DNA of 7,051 nucleotides, taken from NCBI GenBank assembly GCA_031255075.1, contig JAIRTF010000199.1, forward strand, positions 1 through 7,051, in the 5' to 3' direction. The notes beneath the pieces are model-generated. The model was not told the origin of the DNA. It worked only from the letters and a program-made list of their open reading frames with translations, and searched no databases. This document shows, piece by piece, positions 1-6,028 of the stretch. Both the position numbers and the translations under genes were made by a program. This DNA is from Bifidobacteriaceae bacterium (GTDB lineage Bacteria > Actinomycetota > Actinomycetes > Actinomycetales > WQXJ01). Numbering within the stretch: position 1 is the stretch's first letter; each line of letters opens with the position of its first letter.

Positions 1-1861
1 TCGCCTGGCTACCGGCGTTGGGCCGGCCAGAGATCGTCACCACGGCCCGTTCCCCAACCGCTAGCTCCCCTATTTGGCAGGTCACCGGGTCGGTGCCGGT
101 GGGCAGCGGACAGGCCGGCCCAGGCCGCGGAGCGCCGCCGCTCGCCGTTATCTGCACGTCAATGGCCGATGCCGTGTAGTCCCCTGGCAACGGGTCCGTC
201 ACCACCACGCCGGTGGCCTTGTCCGGGCCCCGGTTGGTGGCCGTCAAGGTGGTGGTGCCGGCTTGGCCGGAGATGGCTTGCATCGGTGACATCGCCTTGG
301 TGATCTGCATGTCAGCCCGGAAGTTGACGGTTGTCGAAACCGGGGGAGTGTTGTACAGGCCAGGGGTATGGGTCGTAGCGGTCTGGTATTCAATACCGGC
401 GCTGTTCTTGACCGTGGTGCCGCCGGCCGATTCATTGAGCTTGACCTGGAATTCCAAGCTGGTTGACTTGCCAGTTTCAAGCCGCCCGCCGTTGGTGCTC
501 TGGCCGGCCAAATAGGCGCCCGCACCCGCACCAACGTTGACGCAAATGGTCCGCGTGGTGTCGTTGTAGTAGCCCAGGCCGGTGCCGTCATCAGTGATCG
601 GTTGTGGCACTGGCAAGGTGACGTCTGGGGCGGTCAACAGTTTCAGCGAACCGGGGATGTAATCAACGCCGGTGGGCAATGGGTCGCAGATCGTGGAACG
701 GTCGGCGTGATCCTGGCCCGTATTGGCGAACATCAAGGTATAGGTCAGTGTGTCGCCTGGTGTGGTGTCAGTAGAGGTGGAGGAGCTGGCCACCGTCTTG
801 GTTGAAGTTGAGAAGTCCGGCGCATACAGGTTGATGGCTAGAGCCAACACTCCGGGGTAGTAGACATCGCCAGTCGATTCGAACCTGAAAGTGGCGCTGT
901 GGACGTTGTTGGAGATGGCTCCGGAGGCGTTCAGGTTCTTGATGTCGAAGCCCAACTGGTTGACATAAGACGGGGTCCGGCCGGGCGCGTAGCTGCCGCC
1001 ATCGGAAATGACCGAATTGAAGAAGTTCACGCCTGGTGAGACGTTGGAGGCCAGCTGCATGTTGTTGAGCCGGGTGTAGTCACCGGTGATTCCGAGGTCA
1101 CCTTCGTAGGCGACCATCGACAGGAGGGCGTCTACCGGCCCCGTAACCGGTGTGGTGAACCCATCAACGGTGATGGTTTGGGGATAGTTGGACCCAACGG
1201 TGTTGAAGCCGTTGAAGACTGAGAGGTTGCGCAGCGGCATTCCGGGAGCTGAATAGACCACCGTCAGGGCCCAGCCGGCGTAGCGGTCCGCACCGGTTCC
1301 GGCCTGCACGTTGGCGCCCCAGTAGATGCCGTTGCCGGCCTGGCGAACCTCATCGGTGGCGTCATAGAAGGACTGGTAGGCGTTGGATTGGGCCGGGTTT
1401 CTGGCCAGTTCTTGGCCAATCACGGTCTGGTAGCTCCCACCGGGTACAGCCAGGCTCATTCGGTTGGCTAAGGCGCCATTGCCTGATGAACCGCCGCCGG
1501 TTCCGCTCAACCGCGCTCCCCAGTACAGACCGGCAAACAACACCTGTGACCCCTCTGGCAGCGCCAATTCGGCGGCTGATGAGTTGAAGGTGGACGGATC
1601 GGAGTCCGCATCCAGGTGAGTCATCTGGAAATTGTTGTTGTCGTAGGCTGACCCGGCCCGGGCTTGAGCGCAGTAGGCGGCGTTGGTTGGACAGGTCTGC
1701 AGAGTGTTGCCAATGGTTGTGATTGACCCGTTGGCGTTGGTTGAGAACACCTTTGTGAACGGCATGGTGTTGGCCGCTTCGGCTCTGGGAGTTCCGCCCA
1801 GCGCCAGACCGATCGCTATCACTACCGCTGGCAACGCTGCTACTAGTACTCGCCGTTTCAT
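1..1861 (-). CDS. Secreted DUF11-repeat surface protein (N-terminal part, runs off the window)
   Basis: The frame is open without a stop from ATG at 1861 down to the left edge, giving 620 codons of a longer protein. Residues 1-29 are a Sec signal peptide: MKRR, a hydrophobic core (VLVAALPAVVIAIGLALGG) and an AEA cleavage site before A30. Residues about 32-345 form a head region with Trp/Gly-rich strands such as VLFAGLYWGARL, GIYWGANVQAG and YAGWALTVVY, which I associate with the N-termini of actinobacterial DUF11 or isopeptide-type adhesins. A Ser/Thr cluster (350-366) leads into a first DUF11-type repeat (about 350-500; LTYTLMFANTG, CDPLPTGIDY). A second begins near D517 (ITKAMSP, ATNRGPDKATGVVVTDPLPGDY). 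Cysteines occur in near pairs (C57/C64, C392/C440, C584/C595), which would suit disulfides outside the cell. Lys355 and Asn486 sit where isopeptide partners could lie, but that is inference. The start is supported by GGGAGGG 6 nt upstream. Any C-terminal anchor (LPXTG or membrane helix) lies outside the window. The exact function is unknown; adhesion or cell-wall structure is likely. Confidence 0.85.
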   Translation of the reverse strand, partial: MKRRVLVAALPAVVIAIGLALGGTPRAEAANTMPFTKVFSTNANGSITTIGNTLQTCPTNAAYCAQARAGSAYDNNNFQMTHLDADSDPSTFNSSAAELALPEGSQVLFAGLYWGARLSGTGGGSSGNGALANRMSLAVPGGSYQTVIGQELARNPAQSNAYQSFYDATDEVRQAGNGIYWGANVQAGTGADRYAGWALTVVYSAPGMPLRNLSVFNGFNTVGSNYPQTITVDGFTTPVTGPVDALLSMVAYEGDLGITGDYTRLNNMQLASNVSPGVNFFNSVISDGGSYAPGRTPSYVNQLGFDIKNLNASGAISNNVHSATFRFESTGDVYYPGVLALAINLYAPDFSTSTKTVASSSTSTDTTPGDTLTYTLMFANTGQDHADRSTICDPLPTGVDYIPGSLKLLTAPDVTLPVPQPITDDGTGLGYYNDTTRTICVNVGAGAGAYLAGQSTNGGRLETGKSTSLEFQVKLNESAGGTTVKNSAGIEYQTATTHTPGLYNTPPVSTTVNFRADMQITKAMSPMQAISGQAGTTTLTATNRGPDKATGVVVTDPLPGDYTASAIDVQITASGGAPRPGPACPLPTGTDPVTCQIGELAVGERAVVTISGRPNAGSQA

Positions 1862-1867
1862 GACTAA

Positions 1868-1874
1868 CCCTCCC
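1868..1874 (-). promoter_or_regulatory. Ribosome binding site of the surface protein gene
   Basis: On the minus strand GGGAGGG stands 6 nt before ATG at 1861, a strong Shine-Dalgarno match. It fixes the start and contrasts with rsmI, pmt and ilvD, which lack a clear one. It lies just 2 nt downstream of a segment (1877-1883) that can pair with the leader further upstream, so its access could depend on RNA folding. Confidence 0.75.
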
Positions 1875-1876
1875 AA

Positions 1877-1975
1877 AGAGCCCCGGGGTTCGCTTACCCC
1901 TTGAACGATACTCGCCCGGAGCCCTTGCTTATGCGGACCTAAAGGCGAGGGCTCTCACCATCTGGACCGTTCAAG
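1877..1975 (-). promoter_or_regulatory. Candidate structured 5' leader with alternative stems
   Basis: Several inverted repeats are packed into the gap before the surface protein gene. The outer arms 1900-1907 and 1968-1975 are a perfect 8-bp pair (CTTGAACG/CGTTCAAG). Inside them, 1919-1925 pairs with 1948-1954 (GAGCCCT/AGGGCTC, extendable by two more pairs past a mismatch). Arms 1885-1889 and 1896-1900 form a GGGGT/ACCCC hairpin close to the ribosome binding site. Two further pairings compete with the inner stem: 1911-1916 with 1944-1949 (CTCGCC/GGCGAG), and 1877-1883 with 1949-1955 (AGAGCCC/GGGCTCT). No T-run follows any stem, so a simple intrinsic terminator is unlikely. I could not match it to a riboswitch class I know. 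A protein-binding operator or a decayed terminator of rsmI are alternatives. Confidence 0.4.
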
Positions 1976-2006
1976 AATCCGGCTGACCTGGGCGGCGGTT
2001 GAGCTG

Positions 2007-2034
2007 TTGACAGTTTTGTGATTGGGCGTATTAG
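2007..2034 (+). promoter_or_regulatory. Possible plus-strand promoter facing the rsmI 3' end
   Basis: A perfect TTGACA (2007-2012) is followed after 16 bp by TATTAG (2029-2034), four of six matches to TATAAT. A start near 2041 would transcribe antisense through rsmI toward pmt. No gene begins directly downstream, so this may be a chance match. I found no convincing minus-strand promoter for the surface gene in the same gap; TAATAC (2033-2028) lacks a well-spaced -35 box. Confidence 0.2.
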
Positions 2035-2049
2035 CCGCGTGATTAGGGC

Positions 2050-2886
2050 TCAATCCCGGTTCAGAATCGCCTGGTAGAGGGCGCGCTTAGAGACGCCGTT
2101 GGCCTCAGCCACAATCTGGACGGCATCTTTCAAGCCGCGGCCGGTGGCCTGAACCGAGTCAACCTCACCGAGCAGTGAACCCAGATCGGTCTTAGTTTCA
2201 ACGGCCGGCCCAATCACTAATGTGACTTCGCCTCTGACTGGTTGATCCGCCGCCCAGTTGGCCAATTCGGCCAAGCAGCCCCTGATGATTTCTTGGTGCG
2301 GTTTGGTCAATTCACGGGCCACCGCGGCCTGACGTCCGGCGCCTAGGCGGTGCGCGGCATCGGCCAAAGTCACCGCCAAGCGGCGGGGCGAATCGAACGC
2401 GACCACCGTACGGGGCTCACGGGTCAGGCCATCCAGCCAAGCAGCGCGGGCCCCGGCGGCGCGCGGGACAAAGCCGTCAAAAGCAAACGGTGTTGTTGGC
2501 AAACCGGACAGCACCAACGCCGTCAGCGCTGCGGACGGACCTGGCAGGCAAGTCAATTGGACTTCGGCTTGGGCGGCGGCCTGGACCAGCGGGAAACCCG
2601 GATCGGAGATCAATGGCAGGCCGGCGTCAGTGACCACTGCCACCAACTGCGAGCCGGCGGCTTCAATCAACTCAGCGATGCGGGAACGCTCATTGTGTTC
2701 AAAGAATGACACCACCCGCCCGCTGATCTGCACCCCCAACCTGGCCGCCAAAGCCCGCAGCCGGCGGGTGTCCTCCGCGGCGATCAAATCGGCAGTGGCC
2801 AGCAACTGACGCAGATTGGCCGAAGCGTCGCCGGGATCCCCCAAGGGAGTGGCGGCCAACACAATGCCACGTTCCGGCAAAGACAT
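2050..2886 (-). CDS. rsmI: 16S rRNA (cytidine(1402)-2'-O)-methyltransferase RsmI
   Basis: This cytoplasmic enzyme uses S-adenosylmethionine to methylate the 2'-hydroxyl of C1402 in 16S rRNA, next to the P-site decoding region. The 278-residue product has the tetrapyrrole-methylase fold signatures in order: GIVLAATPLGDPGD (7-20), ADLIAAEDTRRL (32-43), SFFEHNE (60-66), VTDAGLPLISDPGFPLV (85-101), LPGPSAALTALVLSGLP (114-130) and FDGFVPR (136-142). The length is close to the usual 280-290. The frame stays open upstream to an ATG at 3027, but RsmI proteins start directly before the first SAM-binding strand, so ATG 2886 is preferred. The upstream extension would overlap pmt by 122 nt on the opposite strand. 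No Shine-Dalgarno is evident; TATGGT lies 6 nt before the ATG, which suggests a leaderless mRNA. The gene is divergent from pmt and co-directional with the surface gene 188 bp downstream. Confidence 0.95.
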   Translation of the reverse strand: MSLPERGIVLAATPLGDPGDASANLRQLLATADLIAAEDTRRLRALAARLGVQISGRVVSFFEHNERSRIAELIEAAGSQLVAVVTDAGLPLISDPGFPLVQAAAQAEVQLTCLPGPSAALTALVLSGLPTTPFAFDGFVPRAAGARAAWLDGLTREPRTVVAFDSPRRLAVTLADAAHRLGAGRQAAVARELTKPHQEIIRGCLAELANWAADQPVRGEVTLVIGPAVETKTDLGSLLGEVDSVQATGRGLKDAVQIVAEANGVSKRALYQAILNRD

Positions 2887-2905
2887 ACCCGTACCATAGG
2901 GCGTC
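2887..2905. promoter_or_regulatory. Shared divergent promoter region of rsmI and pmt
   Basis: Only 19 bp separate the two start codons. On the plus strand TACCAT (2892-2897) is 8 nt before GTG 2906. On the minus strand TATGGT (2898-2893) is 6 nt before ATG 2886. Both fit the TANNNT -10 box of actinobacterial leaderless promoters, and they overlap by five bases. Each promoter's -35 region would fall inside the other gene. Neither start has a good Shine-Dalgarno; AGGG at 2898-2901 before the GTG is the nearest, with only 4 nt of spacing. Confidence 0.45.
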
Positions 2906-4450
2906 GTGACCTCCAACGCCGACACCCGCCGCGCGCGAGCGGGCGAATTGGCGGCGCGGTGGGCCGGACCGGTCTTCGTGACGGCAGTGGGCGGCCTGAT
3001 TCGCTTCTGGAACCTGGGCGGCCCCAAACAGCTGATGTTTGACGAAACCTATTACGTCAAAGATGCCTTCGCGCTGATGACCCACGGCTATGAGGTCAAC
3101 TGGACTGAGGATGCCAACACCGGATTTGTGATTGGCGACATGTCCGGCATGTTGGACACCGGTTCCTATGTGGTCCATCCACCACTCGGCAAATGGCTGA
3201 TCGGCGTGGGCATGTGGGTGGGCGGACCTGAATCGCCGTTCTCTTGGCGTCTGTCCGCGGCGGTTGCCGGCACGCTGCTGATCTGGGTCACCATTCTGGT
3301 GGGCTGGCGGTTGTTCAAATCGCAGCCCCTGGGCCTGTTGGCCGGCCTGCTGGTGGCGGTCGATGGCATCGCTGTGGTCATGTCCCGCACTGGGCTGTTG
3401 GACATTTTCCTGGCGCTGTTCGTGATGCTGGCGGCCTGGCTGATTCTGAAGGACCGCGCCGTCATGGATCAGCGGCTGGACCGATTATTGAGCACACCGG
3501 TCGGTCATGGTCCATACGGGGCGCCGCTCTACCGGTCGCGGCTGTTTGGGCCGCGGCTGGGCATGCGCTGGTATCTGTTGGGCGCCGGTGCCAGCCTGGG
3601 CGCGGCCTGCGCCGTCAAATGGTCCGGTTTGTGGTTCCTGGCAGTCTTCGGTTTGTTGGTGGTTTGTTGGGATGCGGCCGCCCGCCGCCGTCGCGGTATT
3701 GAGCAGTGGCTGCTGGGCGCGGTTTGGCTGGATGGGGTCAAGGCGTTTTGCCTGACAGTGCCGGTGGCGCTGGCGGTTTACGTGTCATCTTGGTCCGGTT
3801 GGTTGGCGACTCGTGGCGGCTACTACCGCAACTGGGCTGAATACCATCCGAACGGGCCGTTCTCCTGGCTACCAGATGGTTTGAGGTCGCTGATTCACTA
3901 CCACCGGGAGGCCTATTCCTTCCACGTCGGTTTGACCACTGAGCATGTCTATGAGTCCAGCCCGTTTGGCTGGCTGTTGCAGTTGCGCCCCACCGCCTTC
4001 ATGTACACCTATGACCCGACCTGTGGTGCCGACAACTGCCGTCAGGCGGTTACCGCCCTGGGCAACCCGCTGATCTGGTGGCTGGGTGTGGCGGCGTTGT
4101 TGCTGGTTGTGTACGCGGCCGTGGTCTGGGCGGATTCGCGTGCCTGGTTCATCTTCGCCGGCTACTTGGCCGGCTACGTACCCTGGCTGTTCTACTCACA
4201 CCGCACCATCTTCACTTTCTATTCGGTCTCTTTCATGCCGTTCCTGGCCCTGGCCTTGGCTTATGCCGCCGGCCGGATCATCGGGCCGGCTGCGCGTCCG
4301 CGCCACTCCCAGGCTTTCCGCCTGAAGGCGCTGGCCATCGCGCTGATCGCCGTAGTCTTTGTGTCCGCCTTCTTCTACCCCATCTGGTCTGGCGCCTCCA
4401 TCTCTGACACCTACTGGCAGATGCACATGTGGCTGCCCGCCTGGAACTAG
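2906..4450 (+). CDS. pmt: Dolichyl/polyprenyl-phosphate-mannose protein O-mannosyltransferase (GT39)
   Basis: This multi-pass membrane enzyme transfers mannose from polyprenyl-phosphate-mannose to Ser/Thr of proteins during Sec export, on the outer face of the membrane. The 514 residues match the size of actinobacterial Pmt (about 500). After a first hydrophobic segment (about 21-34) comes the first outer loop with the catalytic Asp-Glu pair, D46-E47 in MFDETYYVKDAF. The family motif HPPLGKWLIG starts at H91, and PFSWRLSAAVAG (111-122) carries the conserved Arg. Many further hydrophobic helices follow. The C-terminal four-helix PMT part includes SSPFGWLLQLRPTAFMYTYD and a Cys pair (CGADNC). 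The start is GTG 2906, 19 bp from the divergent rsmI start. A later start would remove only the Arg-rich cytoplasmic tail, so a shorter N-terminus is possible. Exported proteins with Ser/Thr-rich linkers would be substrates; the surface protein at 1-1861 is a candidate by inference. Confidence 0.95.
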   Translation: MTSNADTRRARAGELAARWAGPVFVTAVGGLIRFWNLGGPKQLMFDETYYVKDAFALMTHGYEVNWTEDANTGFVIGDMSGMLDTGSYVVHPPLGKWLIGVGMWVGGPESPFSWRLSAAVAGTLLIWVTILVGWRLFKSQPLGLLAGLLVAVDGIAVVMSRTGLLDIFLALFVMLAAWLILKDRAVMDQRLDRLLSTPVGHGPYGAPLYRSRLFGPRLGMRWYLLGAGASLGAACAVKWSGLWFLAVFGLLVVCWDAAARRRRGIEQWLLGAVWLDGVKAFCLTVPVALAVYVSSWSGWLATRGGYYRNWAEYHPNGPFSWLPDGLRSLIHYHREAYSFHVGLTTEHVYESSPFGWLLQLRPTAFMYTYDPTCGADNCRQAVTALGNPLIWWLGVAALLLVVYAAVVWADSRAWFIFAGYLAGYVPWLFYSHRTIFTFYSVSFMPFLALALAYAAGRIIGPAARPRHSQAFRLKALAIALIAVVFVSAFFYPIWSGASISDTYWQMHMWLPAWN

Positions 4451-4460
4451 CCAGTTCCGG
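4441..4460 (+). terminator. Hairpin across the pmt stop codon (weak terminator candidate)
   Basis: CTGGAACT (4441-4448) pairs with AGTTCCGG (4453-4460), giving eight pairs including one G-U, around a four-base loop. The TAG stop spans the stem/loop border. No T-run follows, so it is not a classical intrinsic terminator; it could protect the 3' end or assist factor-dependent termination. Confidence 0.3.
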
Positions 4461-4525
4461 CGCCCCTTCCGTCCCGCTCAGGGCGATCCCGGCTACCTGT
4501 CCCAGGGTGGCGCTTGGCAGGAAGG

Positions 4526-4531
4526 TACAAT
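4526..4531 (+). promoter_or_regulatory. Probable -10 box of mntH
   Basis: TACAAT matches five of six bases of the -10 consensus and lies 69 nt before the mntH start. No good -35 lies 16-18 bp upstream. A start near 4538 would place the metal box at 4565-4583 about 27 nt into the transcript, a position where bound repressor would block elongation or promoter escape. TAGCCT at 4576-4581, inside the metal box, is an alternative -10. Confidence 0.35.
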
Positions 4532-4539
4532 TTTGGGTG

Positions 4540-4572
4540 ACCGAACTTTTGATTTCGGTAGCCCTTAGGGCT
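4540..4572 (+). repeat. Two adjacent short inverted repeats in the mntH leader
   Basis: ACCGAA (4540-4545) and TTCGGT (4554-4559) form a perfect 6-bp stem with an 8-nt loop. Directly after it, AGCCCT (4560-4565) and AGGGCT (4567-4572) are perfect arms around one base. The second palindrome overlaps the left arm of the metal box, so it may be part of that operator. No T-run follows. Confidence 0.4.
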
Positions 4573-4583
4573 GCCTAGCCTAA
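4565..4583 (+). promoter_or_regulatory. DtxR/MntR-family metal-dependent repressor box
   Basis: The 19-bp element TTAGGGCTGCCTAGCCTAA matches 15 of 19 positions of the classic DtxR/IdeR consensus TTAGGTTAGCCTAACCTAA, with both outer arms TTAGG and CCTAA perfect. One more C/G pair extends the palindrome to 4564-4584. It ends 17 bp before the mntH start. A Mn- or Fe-loaded DtxR-family repressor would bind here and shut mntH off when metal is plentiful. Whether the regulator senses manganese (MntR-like) or iron (IdeR-like) cannot be told from the site. Confidence 0.75.
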
Positions 4584-4588
4584 GTTGC

Positions 4589-4595
4589 AAGGGGA
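4589..4595 (+). promoter_or_regulatory. Ribosome binding site of mntH
   Basis: AAGGGGA precedes ATG 4601 with 5-6 nt spacing. It supports this start over the internal ATG at 4748 (Met50), and so supports the long N-terminal tail of the transporter. Confidence 0.7.
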
Positions 4596-4600
4596 AGCTG

Positions 4601-5944
4601 ATGGCCACCACCGACATGCACCAGACTGGTGCCGGCGGCGCGCTTGGTTCCCTCGGTTCGGCGCCTTCGCCGCCCGATGCAAAGCCCACCGGGGCGCAGC
4701 CGGGCACCGGGTCAGGGCCGCCGCGGCGGGGCCGGGCCAAAGCCCGCATGCTGCAACTGTTCGGACCGGCTTTTGTGGCGGCGGTGGCCTATGTCGACCC
4801 AGGCAATGTGGCCGCCAACCTGACGGCCGGCTCTCGCTACGGCTACACCTTGGTGTGGGTGCTGGTCATGGCCAACGCCATGGCCGTACTGGTCCAATAC
4901 TTGAGCGCCAAACTGGGTATTGCCACCGGCCAGTCGCTGCCCCAAATGTTGGCTGCCCGGCTGCCCAAATGGGGGCGGTATGCCTTCTTTGGGCAGGCGG
5001 AGATCATCGCCATCGCCACCGATCTAGCTGAAGTGATCGGCGGAGCCGTGGCCCTGCACCTCCTGTTTGGCCTGCCGCTGGCATTGGGCGGAGTGATCAC
5101 CGGAGGCGTCTCATTGGCGCTGTTGGCCGTCCAGTCCAAGCGGGGCCAGCGGCCATTTGAGCTGATCATCACTGCCATGTTGGTGATCATCACGATTGGG
5201 TTTGTCTCCGGATTGGTCATTTCGCCCGTCAGCCCGGCGGAGTTGATCGAAGGGCTGGTGCCGCGCTTCCAGGGAACCGATTCGGTGCTGTTGGCGGCGT
5301 CCATGCTGGGTGCCACGGTCATGCCACACGCCGTCTACTTGCATTCATCGCTGACCAGAGACCGCCACGGCCCGGTGACTGATCCAGCCAAGAAGCGCCA
5401 TCTGATCCGGGTCACGCGCTGGGATGTGCTCTGCGCGCTGGTGGTGGCGGGCTCAGTCAACATTGCGATGCTGGTGTTGGCAGCCGCCAATCTGCGCGGC
5501 GTGGCCGGAACGGATTCCATTGAGGGTGCCCATGCGGCCATTGCCCAGCACATGGGGCCGGCAGTTGGGGTGGTTTTCGCCGTCGGTTTGCTGTTCTCAG
5601 GGTTGGCGTCAACATCGGTTGGCTCCTACGCCGGAGCCGAAATCATCCACGGCTTCCTCCGGGTGCGCTTGCCGGTAATGGTGGTGCGGCTGGTGACGTT
5701 GATTCCGGCCATCGCCGTGCTGCTGGCGGGTGCCTCGCCTTCGTGGATTCTGGTTCTTTCGCAGGTGGTGCTGTCCTTCGGCATCCCCTTTGCGATCATC
5801 CCGCTGGTCTACTTGACCGGCAAACGGTCTGTCATGGGTGATTCGGTCAACTCCCATTTGACGGCCGGCGCGGCCTGGCTGACCACGGTGCTGATCGTGG
5901 CACTCAACCTGGGCTTGGTGTACTTGACCCTGGCCGGCCACTAG
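4601..5944 (+). CDS. mntH: NRAMP-family divalent metal (Mn2+/Fe2+) transporter MntH
   Basis: This proton-coupled membrane importer brings Mn2+ (and Fe2+) into the cell. The 447 residues show the NRAMP core: the TM1 motif DPGN (D66-N69 in AYVDPGNVAANLTAGSRYG) and the TM6 motif MPH (M241-H243 in GATVMPHAVYLHSS). Asp, Asn and Met of these motifs are the known metal ligands. Other typical stretches are GQAEIIAIATDLAEVIGGAVAL (131-152) and FGIPFAIIPLV toward the C-terminus. About eleven hydrophobic helices are visible. A Gly/Pro-rich N-terminal tail of some 50 residues ending in a basic patch (PRRGRAKAR) makes it longer than E. coli MntH (412); the ribosome binding site supports this start. The DtxR-type box 17 bp upstream predicts repression by metal. 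It has its own control region 150 bp after pmt and a hairpin-forming repeat at its stop. Confidence 0.95.
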   Translation: MATTDMHQTGAGGALGSLGSAPSPPDAKPTGAQPGTGSGPPRRGRAKARMLQLFGPAFVAAVAYVDPGNVAANLTAGSRYGYTLVWVLVMANAMAVLVQYLSAKLGIATGQSLPQMLAARLPKWGRYAFFGQAEIIAIATDLAEVIGGAVALHLLFGLPLALGGVITGGVSLALLAVQSKRGQRPFELIITAMLVIITIGFVSGLVISPVSPAELIEGLVPRFQGTDSVLLAASMLGATVMPHAVYLHSSLTRDRHGPVTDPAKKRHLIRVTRWDVLCALVVAGSVNIAMLVLAAANLRGVAGTDSIEGAHAAIAQHMGPAVGVVFAVGLLFSGLASTSVGSYAGAEIIHGFLRVRLPVMVVRLVTLIPAIAVLLAGASPSWILVLSQVVLSFGIPFAIIPLVYLTGKRSVMGDSVNSHLTAGAAWLTTVLIVALNLGLVYLTLAGH

Positions 5945-5977
5945 TTCCCGGTGGCTGGCCATTAGTTCCCGGTGGCC
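5936..5977 (+). repeat. 21-bp tandem repeat over the mntH stop, forming twin hairpins
   Basis: Units 5936-5956 and 5957-5977 are identical at 19 of 21 positions, and both contain an in-frame TAG. Each unit can fold on itself with the loop TAGTTCCCG: GGCCAC with GTGGCT in the first, GGCCAT with GTGGCC in the second. Both differences keep pairing (C-G versus U-G at the loop-closing pair, G-U versus G-C at the base). The second stem extends to CTGGCCA/TGGCCAG (5955-5961, 5973-5979). It may act as a 3'-end or terminator structure, although no T-run follows. Confidence 0.6.
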
Positions 5978-6028
5978 AGTGCCGCCGCCTCCGTGGCCGC
6001 GGGCGTTGCCTGGTTATCGCGGTTTGGC

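Noticed and set aside
74..805. Several short plus-strand and minus-strand frames within 74-805.
   Set aside because: They lie within the continuous minus-strand surface protein frame, which has a signal peptide and repeat domains. Their translations are Arg/Gly/Val-rich shadows.
1683..1904. Small plus-strand open frame across the surface gene start.
   Set aside because: It is the reverse of the signal peptide and leader region, has no ribosome binding site, and its sequence is explained by the minus-strand gene.
1900..1975. Known riboswitch classes (c-di-GMP-I, ydaO c-di-AMP, cobalamin) for the surface gene leader.
   Set aside because: I could not find the conserved core sequences of these classes. 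The element is kept only as an unassigned structured leader.
2887..3027. N-terminal extension of rsmI to the ATG at 3027.
   Set aside because: RsmI proteins begin directly before the first SAM-binding strand. The extra 47 residues are the complement of the pmt N-terminus and show no family similarity.
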